Source of the DNA: a bacterium
GTDB lineage: Bacteria > Myxococcota_A > UBA9160 > UBA4427
DNA: 64,000 bases
Direction of reading: 5' to 3'
NCBI GenBank assembly: GCA_024742285.1
Contig: JANSYR010000017.1
Coordinates: 1 to 64,000, forward strand
Under the pieces are notes generated by a model. The model was not told the DNA's origin. It saw only the letters and a program-made list of their open reading frames with translations, and made no database searches. This document shows, in pieces, positions 55,768 through 64,000 of the stretch (the first letter of the stretch is position 1; every line of letters starts with the position of its first letter). The position numbers were made by a program, and so were the translations under genes.

Positions 55768-56973
55768 ATGGTTGCTGGATGTCCCAAGTGTGGTGCGCGC
55801 TACCGCGTCGACGCGGATCGAATCGGTCCGGACGGCGCGAAGCTGCGCTGCACGAAGTGCTCGGCGGTCTTCCTCGTGCGCGCGCCCCGGGTGGCCGCCG
55901 AAGCGGAGCCTGTCCCCCAGCCCGTCGTGGCCGCCGAAGCGGAGCCTGCCCTCGAGCCCGTCGGGGCCGCCGCGCCGACACCGACACCGACGCCCGCACC
56001 CGTCGAGGCAGCGGCACCGTCTTCGCCGATGGAGTCGAGCGTCGCGGACGCGCCATCGGCTCCGTCCGAGCCGATGGCACCCGCCGATCGGGAGCGCCTC
56101 GTCTTGATCGCCGATCCCGACGACGCGCGCGGCAAGGCGAGCGCCGACGCCGTCGAGCGCTGGGGGCTGCAGCCCCATCTCGTGCAGGACGGTGTCGAGG
56201 CCATGCTCGCGATCCAGCGCATGCTGCCGCGGGCCGTCGTGCTCGACGCCGCGCTGCCGAAGATGTTCGGCTTCCAGGTCTGCGAGGTCGTCAAGCGGAA
56301 CGAGAGCCTGCGCGAGACCGTCGTCGTGCTCGTCGGCGCGATCCACCACCAGGATCGCTACCGCCGCGCCCCGGCCGATCTCTACGGTGCCGACGTCTAC
56401 ATCGAGCAGCCGGACCTTCCCGATGGCCTGCAGGCGATCCTGCGCGAGGGCGGACTGCCGATGGGAGGCGGTTCGGCCGCTCCTTCGCCGCCGCCGTCGA
56501 TCGAGGAGGCCCCCGCGCCGGTGCCCGAACCGGTCGCCGACGCACCCGAGCCGCCGGAGCCGAGCTTCGAGACGCCGGGCGAGGAGCTGGACCTCGACTT
56601 CGTCTCCGAGCCGCCGGCGGCCCCGGAGCTGATCCTCGACGAAGCCCCGGCGGCCTCGGAGCCGGTCCTCGAGGAAGCCCCGGTCGAGACCGAGGCGCCG
56701 GCGCCCGCCGCGGACGAGGATCCGGAGACGACCGAGGAGCGTGAACGGGCGCTGCGGCTCGCGCGCATCGCCGTCTCGGAGATGCTCCTCTATCAGCCGG
56801 AGAAGTTCGAGCAGGCGAGTCGCGACGGGAACCTCGAGCAGGCCCTCGATCTCGAGATTCAGGAGGCGCGTGCGCTGCTCCGCCAGCGGATCCGCGAGGA
56901 CGTGCGCGAGGAGACCGACTTCATCATGGACGAGCTGAATCGCGTCGCCGCGGAACGGAACGGTCAGGGATGA
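55768..56973 (+). CDS. MJ0042-type zinc-ribbon protein with receiver-like domain
   Basis: 401 residues. N-terminal zinc ribbon (AGCPKCGARYRVDADRIGPD, LRCTKCSAVFLVRAP). An Ala/Pro linker leads to a receiver-like domain (~110-230; LIADPDDARGKASADAVERW, AVVLDAALPKMFG). A second acidic Pro-rich linker is followed by a helical C-terminus (~320-401). Possible phosphor-relay adaptor of the che system. ATG 55768 with GGGAGGGGGAGAGAG upstream. The stop overlaps the HEAT gene (ATGA). Confidence 0.85.
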   Translation: MVAGCPKCGARYRVDADRIGPDGAKLRCTKCSAVFLVRAPRVAAEAEPVPQPVVAAEAEPALEPVGAAAPTPTPTPAPVEAAAPSSPMESSVADAPSAPSEPMAPADRERLVLIADPDDARGKASADAVERWGLQPHLVQDGVEAMLAIQRMLPRAVVLDAALPKMFGFQVCEVVKRNESLRETVVVLVGAIHHQDRYRRAPADLYGADVYIEQPDLPDGLQAILREGGLPMGGGSAAPSPPPSIEEAPAPVPEPVADAPEPPEPSFETPGEELDLDFVSEPPAAPELILDEAPAASEPVLEEAPVETEAPAPAADEDPETTEERERALRLARIAVSEMLLYQPEKFEQASRDGNLEQALDLEIQEARALLRQRIREDVREETDFIMDELNRVAAERNGQG

Positions 56974-59069
56974 CCGGCGGCGTCTCTCGCGAAGAACGCG
57001 CGGCGATCCTCGAAGGCCTCGAGAGCGCCGACGAGGAAGTGCGCCGTCTCTCGGTGGAGCAGCTCCTGCTGCTGCCGGCCGACGAGGCGGCGGCCCGACT
57101 CTGCGAGTCTCTGGGCGACCCGGGATGGCGCGTCCGCAAGGCCGCCGTCGCGAGGCTCGTCCGCCGTCGCCACGACCCGAAGGTGCAGGCGATGCTCGTG
57201 GCGTCCCTCGCCGATGGCGACAACCCGGGTCGGCGCAATGCCGCGTTCGAAGCGCTGGTGGCCTGCGGGTCCGGCGTGACGCCGCGGCTCGTCGGCGAGA
57301 TGACGAGTGACGACGTCGACGTGCGGAAGCTCGTGGTGGACGCGCTGGCGGCGATCGGGGATCCCGAGAGCCGGGCGCCGCTCGGCAGCGCGCTCGCGGA
57401 TCCGGATGCGAACGTCCGTGCGGCGGCTGCGGAGGCCCTCGGCGTCGTCGGGGGCGTGGACGAGATCGGCAGCCTGCTCGACCTGGTCACCGCGCAGGAC
57501 GAGGACGTCCTGGTTCGGCTCTCTGCCTTGCGCGCGCTCTCTCGGATGGAAGCGAGCGTCGGGGTCGCGAGTCTCGGAGACGCCCTCGAACAATCGCTGC
57601 TGCGACCCGCCTGCTTCGAGCTTCTCGGCTTCTCGGCGGATCCCGAAGCGATCGAGACGCTGATCAAGGGGCTCGCGAGCGGGAGTCGCTCGAGTCGCGA
57701 GGGGGCGATGGGGGCGCTGCTCAGGACGCTGTCGCGATTCGACGCCGACGAGCACGATCGTCTGATCGAACGCCTGCGGGCCGCTGCGGCGGCCAACGAA
57801 CGCCTCGTCGAGCTCGGCTGTGAACGTCTCGTCCAGGCGGATCTCGGCAGCCGGATGGTTCTGATCCAGTTCCTCGGGCTGCTCGCCGACACGCGCGCGA
57901 TCGTGCCGATTCTCGAGTCGGGCCGCGACGAGGCGGTCGAGGAGCTCGCCGACCGGACCCTCGAATCCTTCGGCAGGGTCCTGCCGGAAGCCCTCGAACC
58001 GACCTGGTCGGACCTGCCCTTCGATCTGAAGACCCGGGCGTGTGCCGTGCTGGGACGGGTCCGTGGTGAGGTGGCCGAGCGTCTGCTCGCGGACGCGCTC
58101 GCCGAGGGCGATCCCGGGCTTCGCTGCATCGCCGCGACGGCGCTCGGGCAGGGCGGCTTCTTCGATCGGATGCCGGAGCTCGTGCGTCGACTCGAGGGCG
58201 CAGCGCGCGAGGCGGAGGTCGACGGAGAGGACGAAGTCGACGTGGTGGTGCGCGCGATCGTCGCCCTCGCGGAACATCCCGAGGCGATCACCGCGGGCGT
58301 GGACGCCCAGCTCGTGGGGATGCTGTCGAGCCGACTGGCCGGTGCACCGGAGCCCGTTCGGCTCGCGATCGCCAAGGTGCTCGCGAAGGTCGGGCAGGAC
58401 GAGGACGAAGAGATCATCGGCTTCCTGCTCAAGGACGCCGCCCCGACGGTTCGCCGCGCGGCGGTCCAGGCCCTCGAACGCTTCGATTTCGAGCGGGCCC
58501 GGGACGCGCTTCGAGTCGCCCTGGTCGACGAGTCGAGTGCCGTCCGGATCGCGGCGGCGACCGTGCTCGGCCGATCCGATCGCGACGAGGCGGCGGAAGA
58601 CCTGGCCCGGCAGATGGGGGACGAGGACGAGCGGGTGGTGGCGGTGGCGCTTCGCTCGGTGGGCCGGTTGCATCGCGGACGGGGCCTGTCTTCCGGGCGC
58701 CTCGAAGATCTGATCGGTCCCGCGCTCGATCGTGAGCCGCTCGTGGCGCTCGCCGCCCTGGAGGCGCTGATCGAAGTCGGAGGCGAGTCGGCGGCGCGAC
58801 TCGCGCTCTCGGCGATCCAGCGTCCCGAGGCGGACGTCGTTCGCGCCGTGGTCGCGTGCGCCGGTGCCCATGGCGACGAGCGTTCGCTCGCCGAGCTCCT
58901 TCCGTCGGTCGCCCATGCGGACTGGGCGGTTCGCGCCGAGGTGGTGCAGATGGTGTCCGACCGCGCCTACCGGAAGGGATTGCCCGCGCTCCTTCGAAGG
59001 CTCGAGGTCGAGGACGACGCGTTCGTGCGCGAGGCGATTCTGAGAGCCGTCGGAAGGCTCGAGGAGTAG
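56970..59069 (+). CDS. HEAT-repeat protein of the chemosensory cluster
   Basis: 699 residues made of ~18 HEAT/PBS-lyase-like repeats (for example VRRLSVEQLLLLPADEAAAR, VRKAAVARLVRRRHDPKVQA, VRAAAAEALGVVGGVDEIGS, VRRAAVQALERFDFERARDA). No signal peptide or catalytic motif. HEAT proteins are found in myxobacterial-type che operons and are thought to act as scaffolds. Coupled to the upstream zinc-ribbon protein by ATGA overlap; cheR starts 9 bp after. Confidence 0.9.
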   Translation: MTGGVSREERAAILEGLESADEEVRRLSVEQLLLLPADEAAARLCESLGDPGWRVRKAAVARLVRRRHDPKVQAMLVASLADGDNPGRRNAAFEALVACGSGVTPRLVGEMTSDDVDVRKLVVDALAAIGDPESRAPLGSALADPDANVRAAAAEALGVVGGVDEIGSLLDLVTAQDEDVLVRLSALRALSRMEASVGVASLGDALEQSLLRPACFELLGFSADPEAIETLIKGLASGSRSSREGAMGALLRTLSRFDADEHDRLIERLRAAAAANERLVELGCERLVQADLGSRMVLIQFLGLLADTRAIVPILESGRDEAVEELADRTLESFGRVLPEALEPTWSDLPFDLKTRACAVLGRVRGEVAERLLADALAEGDPGLRCIAATALGQGGFFDRMPELVRRLEGAAREAEVDGEDEVDVVVRAIVALAEHPEAITAGVDAQLVGMLSSRLAGAPEPVRLAIAKVLAKVGQDEDEEIIGFLLKDAAPTVRRAAVQALERFDFERARDALRVALVDESSAVRIAAATVLGRSDRDEAAEDLARQMGDEDERVVAVALRSVGRLHRGRGLSSGRLEDLIGPALDREPLVALAALEALIEVGGESAARLALSAIQRPEADVVRAVVACAGAHGDERSLAELLPSVAHADWAVRAEVVQMVSDRAYRKGLPALLRRLEVEDDAFVREAILRAVGRLEE

Positions 59070-59078
59070 TCGAAGGCG

Positions 59079-60011
59079 ATGCTGGACGATGCCAGGACGC
59101 TCGCGCTGTCGGACGCCGAGTTCCGCATGTTCGCGGATCTCATTCGGAGCCGTTGCGGACTGAACTTCGACGAGGACACGCGCTTCCTCGTGGAGAAGCG
59201 CCTGGCACGTCGCCTGGAGGAGTCGGACGCGGTCAGCTTCGCGTCGTACCTCTACGAGTTGCGCCACGGCGCCAATGCCGAGGCGGAGTTCTCGCAGCTC
59301 GTCGACCTGCTCACGACGAACGAGACCTACTTCTTCCGCGAGCGGTCGCAGCTGAACGCGCTGATCCACGAGATCATTCCGGAGGTGCGCGCCAGCCGAA
59401 TGGCCCGGACCCGGCCGGTGTCGATCTGGTCGGCGGGATGTGCCAGCGGAGAAGAGCCCTATTCAATCGTCATGATGGCGCTCGAGGCGAATCTGCTTCC
59501 CGGGCAGGACTTCCGGATCTACGCGTCGGACATCTCGAAGGCGGTGCTCGCGAAGGCCCGCCGCGGCATCTACCGCGAGGCGTCGTTCCGCGAGACGGAT
59601 CCGTCGACGCGCATGCACTACTTCGCGGAGAAGGACGGACTCTTCCGCATCTCCGACGAAGTGAAGCGACACGTCGACTTCGTGCACATGAACCTGCTCG
59701 ATCCGGCGAAGACGAGTCTCCTCGGTACGATGGACGTCATTCTCTGTCGGAACGTGATCATCTACTTCGACCTCGAGACCAAGAAGCAGGTGATGGCGAC
59801 CTTCCACGACAAGCTCCGGCCCGGTGGCTACCTGCTCCTCGGTCACTCCGAGTCACTGATCAACGTGACCTCCGACTTCGAGCTGAAGCACTTGAGTCGG
59901 GATCTGGTGTATCGCCGGCCGGTTCCGGGTGAGGAGAAGGAGGACGCCTTCCACGCCCTCGCGCGCGTGGGGATCGCGGAAGGCGAGACCGACGGGTCGG
60001 AGCTGCCCTGA
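59079..60011 (+). CDS. cheR: Chemotaxis protein methyltransferase CheR
   Basis: Methylates receptor glutamates with SAM. 310 residues. N-terminal helical domain (FADLIRSRCGLNFDEDTRFL), TNETYFFRE, SAM motif IWSAGCASGEEPYS, ASDISKAVL, and RNVIIYFD. The stop overlaps the cheB start (TGATG). Confidence 0.97.
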   Translation: MLDDARTLALSDAEFRMFADLIRSRCGLNFDEDTRFLVEKRLARRLEESDAVSFASYLYELRHGANAEAEFSQLVDLLTTNETYFFRERSQLNALIHEIIPEVRASRMARTRPVSIWSAGCASGEEPYSIVMMALEANLLPGQDFRIYASDISKAVLAKARRGIYREASFRETDPSTRMHYFAEKDGLFRISDEVKRHVDFVHMNLLDPAKTSLLGTMDVILCRNVIIYFDLETKKQVMATFHDKLRPGGYLLLGHSESLINVTSDFELKHLSRDLVYRRPVPGEEKEDAFHALARVGIAEGETDGSELP

Positions 60012-61111
60012 TGGAGCGTCGTGGCCCCGTCAGGATTCTCGTCATCGACGACTCGGCCTTCTCGCGTCAGACGATCACCCGGATGCTCGAAACCTCTCCG
60101 CTGGTCGAGGTGGTCGGCTGCGCGCGGGACGGCGAGGACGCGCTTCGCAAGACCCTCGAGCTCGAGCCGGACCTGATCACGCTCGATCTCGAGATGCCGC
60201 GCATGGACGGCTTCACCTTCCTGCGGTTGGTCATGGCGAAGCGCCCTACGCCCGTCATCGTCGTCTCCGGGCGGGCAGGGGAGGACGACGTCTTCAAGGC
60301 CCTCGACCTCGGCGCCGTCGATTTCATCGCGAAGCCCACCGCGCGCGCTGCGCTCGATCTCCAGACCATCCAGGACGCGCTGATCCGGAAGGTCCACGCG
60401 ACCCGCGACCTGCGGATCGACAAGGTGTCGGAGCGGATCCAGGCGGCCCCGCCGATTCTGGCCGATCGAGCCGCTCGGCGTCCGTCGGTCCGACCGGACG
60501 CGCGGCTACCGATCGTCGCGATCGGATCGTCGACGGGAGGGCCCGCTGCCCTGATGCAGACCTTCGGGGCGTTCACCGACGTCCCGCCCTGCGCCTTCTT
60601 CGTTGCGCAACACATGCCGCCCGGTTTCACACGCGGCTTCGCAGAGCGCCTGGATCGGCTGACGCCCTTCCGGGTCCGGGAGGCAGTCGGGGGTGAGGCG
60701 CCGGAGCCGGGCACGGTGCTGATCGCGCCGGGCGGAAAGCACATGGAGCTCGAGGCCCGCGGGAATCGGGTCGTGACCGTGCTTCACGACGACGACGGGC
60801 GGGACAAGTACACGCCTTCCGTCGATCGACTCTTCATCTCTGCAGCCAAGGTGTATGGAGATCGCCTCGTCTGCGTCGTCCTCACGGGAATGGGGGACGA
60901 CGGCCGCGAAGGCGCCTGTCAAGTCAAGGCTGCCGGAGGACGAGTCATAGCGGAGTCCGAAGAGACGGCGGTGATCTACGGGATGCCGAAACAGGTGGTG
61001 AACGCGGGCGTGGCCGATGCGGTCTTGCCGCTGCAGGAGGTGCCCACCGCCGTCCAACTGGGGATCGGAGAGATCCGGGCCCACCAGACGAGAGACCGAG
61101 GTCGCGGATGA
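60011..61111 (+). CDS. cheB: Chemotaxis methylesterase/glutamine deamidase CheB
   Basis: 366 residues. Receiver domain with Asp59 in ITLDLEMPRMDG, linker, then esterase domain: Ser174 in IGSSTGGPAAL, His201 in AQHMPPGFT, Asp in LTGMGDDGREGA. Removes methyl groups added by CheR. Stop overlaps the next gene (ATGA). Confidence 0.97.
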   Translation: MERRGPVRILVIDDSAFSRQTITRMLETSPLVEVVGCARDGEDALRKTLELEPDLITLDLEMPRMDGFTFLRLVMAKRPTPVIVVSGRAGEDDVFKALDLGAVDFIAKPTARAALDLQTIQDALIRKVHATRDLRIDKVSERIQAAPPILADRAARRPSVRPDARLPIVAIGSSTGGPAALMQTFGAFTDVPPCAFFVAQHMPPGFTRGFAERLDRLTPFRVREAVGGEAPEPGTVLIAPGGKHMELEARGNRVVTVLHDDDGRDKYTPSVDRLFISAAKVYGDRLVCVVLTGMGDDGREGACQVKAAGGRVIAESEETAVIYGMPKQVVNAGVADAVLPLQEVPTAVQLGIGEIRAHQTRDRGRG

Positions 61112-61941
61112 GCGAGACGGACGAGGCCCAGGGGAACGATCGCGGGGAAGCCGTGCTGGCGATCTTCCAACGAGGCGCCGAATTCACGAAGCAGATCCTG
61201 GACGAGAACACGCGCCTCCGGCGTGAGCTCTCGGAGGTTCAGCTGCGCCACGGACAGGCCGCCCAGAGCGATGCCGAGTGGGACAAGCTCCGTTCCGAGC
61301 TGATCTCGAAGATCGAAGAGCTCGAGAGCCAGAACGAGGACATCCTGGAACAGCTGCGCTCGGTCGAAGGCGAGAATCTTCAGTTCGCCGAGCGCTACGT
61401 GGAGGTCGAGGAGGAGAACAACAACCTCGCGAACCTCTACGTCGCCAGCTACCAGCTCCACTCGACCCTCGACCCGAGCGAGGTCGTGAAGGTCATCCTC
61501 GAGATCGTGATCAACCTGATCGGCGCCGAGATCTTTGCCGTCTACGTCTCGGAAGAGGGGTCCGACGAGCTGCGACCGGTCGCCGCCGAGGGCGAGGTCG
61601 TCGCGCGCTTCCCGGTGCTTCACGTCGGTGAGGGCCTCGTCGGCAAGAGCGTCGCAGAGGGCGAGGTCCAGCTGGGCGACCCCGGCGTTTCGGGCGGCGC
61701 GCCGAGCCACGGGGGTGAGCCCGTCGTGTCGATCCCGCTCCGCGTTGACGACAAGCCCGTGGGCGCCATCGTGATCTACAAGCTGCTCCAGCAGAAGGAC
61801 GGCTTCTCGGCCCTCGACAACGAGCTCTTCACCCTGCTGGCCGGGCACGCGGCGACGGCGATCTTCGCGTCCCGACTCTACGCGCAATCCGAGCGGAAGC
61901 TGAGCACCATCCAGGGGTTCATCGATCTGCTGACGAAGTGA
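61108..61941 (+). CDS. Coiled-coil GAF-domain protein
   Basis: 277 residues. Residues ~15-105 form a long coiled coil (LDENTRLRRELSEVQLRHGQ, SELISKIEELESQNEDILEQ, YVEVEEENNNLANLYVA). A GAF domain occupies ~120-265 (SEVVKVILEIVINLIGAEIF, GEGLVGKSVAEGEV, SIPLRVDDKPVGAIVIYKLL). No kinase or cyclase domain, so a sensory adaptor. Coupled to cheB. Confidence 0.88.
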   Translation: MSETDEAQGNDRGEAVLAIFQRGAEFTKQILDENTRLRRELSEVQLRHGQAAQSDAEWDKLRSELISKIEELESQNEDILEQLRSVEGENLQFAERYVEVEEENNNLANLYVASYQLHSTLDPSEVVKVILEIVINLIGAEIFAVYVSEEGSDELRPVAAEGEVVARFPVLHVGEGLVGKSVAEGEVQLGDPGVSGGAPSHGGEPVVSIPLRVDDKPVGAIVIYKLLQQKDGFSALDNELFTLLAGHAATAIFASRLYAQSERKLSTIQGFIDLLTK

Positions 61942-61994
61942 CGTTTGCGATGGACGACGGCGAACGCGCACGAATTTCGAGTGAGGTGTAGGAC

Positions 61995-62375
61995 ATGGCG
62001 GGTCAGCGAATCCTGATCGTCGAAGACAGTCCCACGATGCGGCAGCTGCTGGTCTTCGCGCTGAAGCGCATGAAGGGCGTCGACATCGTCGAAGCGCAGG
62101 ACGGCATGGACGGCTTGCGCAAGGTCACGAGCGACCACTTCGACCTCGCGTTCGTCGACATCAACATGCCGGTCATGGACGGACTCAAGCTGATCAGCCT
62201 GATCCGCGGCGAGCAGAACCTCGCCGACATGCCGATCTGCGTGATCACGACCGAGGGTGCCAAGGAGGATCGCGAGCGCGCGATCGGCCTCGGCGCCAAC
62301 GAGTATCTGACGAAGCCGATCCAGGCGAACAAGGTCCTGGCCGTCGCGAAGTCGCTCCTCAAGCTCGACGGCTGA
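61995..62375 (+). CDS. CheY-like response regulator, last gene of the chemosensory cluster
   Basis: 126 residues. VEDSPTMRQ acid pocket, Asp55 in AFVDINMPVMDG, Thr in ITTEG, Lys in YLTKPIQANKV. ATG 61995. The last codons and stop are duplicated just downstream (62354-62426). It could be the main motor or pilus output. Confidence 0.93.
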   Translation: MAGQRILIVEDSPTMRQLLVFALKRMKGVDIVEAQDGMDGLRKVTSDHFDLAFVDINMPVMDGLKLISLIRGEQNLADMPICVITTEGAKEDRERAIGLGANEYLTKPIQANKVLAVAKSLLKLDG

Positions 62376-62426
62376 TCTCCGGTCGCGAACGTGCTCCTCG
62401 AGCTCGAGGGCTGATCTCCGGTCGCG
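62354..62426. repeat. 34-bp tandem duplication covering the cheY 3' end, period 39 bp
   Basis: Copies 62354-62387 and 62393-62426 differ at two bases. Each contains the sequence GGCTGATCTCCGGTCGCG, so the cheY stop codon context is copied downstream. Confidence 0.92.
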
Positions 62427-62496
62427 CAGACCGCGCTCGCGTGCGGGGGAGCCCCGACCGCGCGCCCGACCCGACGACGCATGCTATCCCTCTCGC

Positions 62497-63099
62497 ATGC
62501 CGCATTCCGGGCGTTCCCTCCTTCCCTTGGCCACGGCCGCCTGCCTGGCCCTGCTTCTCGCGTCGATCACGACGGGCTGCGGCTACCGGAGCCTCGGCGC
62601 GGCGTCCCCGACAGGGCGAGACGGAGAGGCCCAGGCGACCGTCGCGGTGGTCGCGCTCCGCAACGATTCTCCGGAGCCCTGGATCGACCGCGTCGTGACC
62701 GATGCGCTCCGGCGCGAGCTCGGTCTGCGCGGCGCGCTTCGACTCGAGGCCGACCCGAAGCGGGCCGACTACGTCCTGCGCGGTCGCGTCCTGCCCCTCG
62801 ACCTGCGTAGCAACAGCTTCTCGAGCTTCGTCGTCGCCCTCGAGTACCAGGTCACGCTCCGTCTCGAGCTCGAGCTGCTCCGCAAGGAAGGGGACGTGAT
62901 CCGGCTGCCCGCGCGGGCGCTCTCGGAGAGCGACGTCTATCTGGCGAGCCAGGACATCGAGGTCACCCGCACCAACCGGCTCGAAGCGCTGAGACACCTT
63001 TCGGACGTGCTCGCGACCCGGATCGTGGATCGGGTCGAGTTCCTGTCGGCGCCGCGCGCCGAGCCGACGACCGCGCCCGCGGGAGGAACCGGCGGATGA
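62497..63099 (+). CDS. lptE: LPS-assembly lipoprotein LptE-like
   Basis: 200 residues. Lipobox ITTGCGYR (Cys28), the CGY start typical of LptE. Mature part follows the LptE pattern (TVAVVALRNDSPEPWIDRVV, LRREL..RG.LRL, A.Y.L.GRVL, RLEALRHLSDVLATRIVDRV). Plug of the LptD outer-membrane LPS translocon. Next to holA as in many genomes (leuS, the usual upstream neighbour, is replaced here by the che cluster). The stop overlaps the holA ATG. Confidence 0.88.
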   Translation: MPHSGRSLLPLATAACLALLLASITTGCGYRSLGAASPTGRDGEAQATVAVVALRNDSPEPWIDRVVTDALRRELGLRGALRLEADPKRADYVLRGRVLPLDLRSNSFSSFVVALEYQVTLRLELELLRKEGDVIRLPARALSESDVYLASQDIEVTRTNRLEALRHLSDVLATRIVDRVEFLSAPRAEPTTAPAGGTGG

Positions 63100-64000
63100 G
63101 CATCGCGAAGGTCCAGGGCGAGCTCGCGAAGGGCCACGTCCGCCCGGCCTACCTGCTCGCGGGGAGCGAGCCGCTCCTGCGGGACGATGCCCTGGCCGCG
63201 ATCGAAGAGACGGTCCTCGGGAGCGGTCCGCGCGATTTCAATCTGGACCGCCTCGAGGTCGGGCCGGCGACGCCGGGACGTCTGGAAGAGGCGCTCGCGA
63301 CGCTGCCGGTGATGGCCGAGCGCAGGCTCGTCGTCGTGCGCGAAACCGAGGGCCGCGGGCCGAAGCTCGACGCGAGCTGGGGGGCAGCGATCGAGGGTTA
63401 CGTCGCGGACGCGGACCCCGATTCGCCGAGCGTGCTCGTGATCGTCTGCGCCAAGGCAGACAAGCGCAACAAGTGGGTCAAGGCCTTCAAGGACCCGGCG
63501 ATCCTCGTCGAGTGCGAGGCGCCGAAGAAGGCCCGGGAGCTCGCCGGCTTCCTCGCTGCGGAGGCGAAGTGGCAGGGCGTCGATCTCGATCCGGAGGCCG
63601 CCGCGCTCCTCGCCGACCGCGTCGGGCCGCAGCTCCTGCTGCTCCGGCAGGAGATCGAGAAGGCCAGTCTCCTCGCGGGCCCGGGCGAGACGGTGACCCG
63701 GAAGCACGTCGAGGCGACCGTGGCGACGGTGGCCGAGGAGCCGATCTGGGACCTGACGGACGCGATCGGGCAGGGGCGAACCGCCGAGGCCGTCGATCTG
63801 CTGTCGCGATTGATCGCCCAGGGCGCGGCGCCGCCCGCGATCCTCGGGGCGCTCGCCTCGCACTTCCGGCGGTTGGTCCGCGTCGGCCACGGCGAGTCCG
63901 TCGCGGGACCGCCCTTCGTCGTCAAGAAGCTGACCGCACAGGCGCGCCGCTATCCCGCGCGGCGACTCGTGACGTGTCTGCGCGCGATCCACCGCGCCGA
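63096..64000 (+). CDS. holA: DNA polymerase III delta subunit (3' partial)
   Basis: The frame runs to the window end (301 codons seen). The delta subunit opens the beta clamp. Start MSIAKVQGELAKGHVRPAYL, LLAGSEPLLRDDALAAIEET, then NLDRLEVGPATPGRLEEAL, LPVMAERRLVVVRE, and the lid region PPAILGALASHFRRL. ATG 63096 overlaps the lptE stop (ATGA). Confidence 0.93.
   Translation, partial: MSIAKVQGELAKGHVRPAYLLAGSEPLLRDDALAAIEETVLGSGPRDFNLDRLEVGPATPGRLEEALATLPVMAERRLVVVRETEGRGPKLDASWGAAIEGYVADADPDSPSVLVIVCAKADKRNKWVKAFKDPAILVECEAPKKARELAGFLAAEAKWQGVDLDPEAAALLADRVGPQLLLLRQEIEKASLLAGPGETVTRKHVEATVATVAEEPIWDLTDAIGQGRTAEAVDLLSRLIAQGAAPPAILGALASHFRRLVRVGHGESVAGPPFVVKKLTAQARRYPARRLVTCLRAIHRA

Overview
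The window is a single, densely packed stretch of a high-GC bacterial chromosome with no mobile element, CRISPR array or phage gene that I can see. Gene content and style point to a deltaproteobacterial-grade Gram-negative (Myxococcota / Desulfobacterota-like; this is inference, not a database result). The pointers are an LptE, several outer-membrane-type lipoproteins, a sigma-54 pilin promoter, DUF4388/PATAN and HEAT-repeat proteins in a chemosensory cluster, 2-oxoacid:ferredoxin oxidoreductase beside sucCD/mdh, and many ATGA/GTGA/TTGA gene overlaps. The left edge looks like a contig end, because a 44-bp piece of the dnaK-like gene is duplicated there.

Layout. 1-3.1 kb: lidless DnaK-like chaperone, TPR/winged-helix protein and PAS protein in one co-directional cassette. 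3.1-6.1 kb: YCF48/BNR propeller lipoprotein with an apparent OmpA-like insertion, then a GAF-GGDEF diguanylate cyclase. 6.5-11.4 kb: aspS, mdh, sucC, sucD. 11.5-15.1 kb (minus): response regulator, histidine kinase, MFS exporter. 15.1-18.1 kb (minus): korB and korA(gamma-alpha fusion); with sucCD and mdh these supply the 2-oxoglutarate to oxaloacetate end of a ferredoxin-linked TCA cycle. 18.5-22.3 kb: Pro-rich unknown, PilF-like TPR lipoprotein, short RodZ-like protein, recO, small membrane protein. 22.7-27.5 kb: glycyl-tRNA synthetase, pyruvate phosphate dikinase with a histone-H1-like N-terminal tail, lipoprotein. 27.5-32.4 kb: a long regulatory region with a perfect sigma-54 promoter feeding an ECF sigma factor, then a TetR regulator with an apparently leaderless promoter, an unknown protein, a methyltransferase-like membrane protein, a kinase-like protein, a DEDDh exonuclease and tRNA-Glu(CTC). 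32.8-37.2 kb: type IV pilin with its own sigma-54 promoter, TPR protein, ABC exporter pair, prepilin peptidase. 37.2-47.1 kb: gltX (minus), then yceD-rpmF-fabD-acpP-fabF-glyA-nrdR-ribD-ribH-nusB-M17N, a housekeeping run in which the usual plsX/fabH/fabG and ribE/ribBA members are absent. 47.4-62.4 kb: chemosensory cluster (DUF4388 protein, cheY, cheA, cheW, cheW, mcp, Zn-ribbon receiver protein, HEAT protein, cheR, cheB, GAF protein, cheY) headed by a good match to a sigma-28 promoter. 62.5-64 kb: lptE and holA (cut by the window end).

The most unusual signals are: (i) near-identical sigma-54 promoters in front of both the pilin and an ECF sigma factor, each with an upstream palindrome; (ii) the lysine-rich tail on pyruvate phosphate dikinase; (iii) the OmpA-like domain inside a propeller lipoprotein; (iv) a stand-alone M17-aminopeptidase N-terminal domain at the end of the nusB operon; and (v) a recurring pattern of 32-46 bp near-perfect tandem duplications, of unrelated sequence but similar period, in intergenic spaces and at gene 3' ends.
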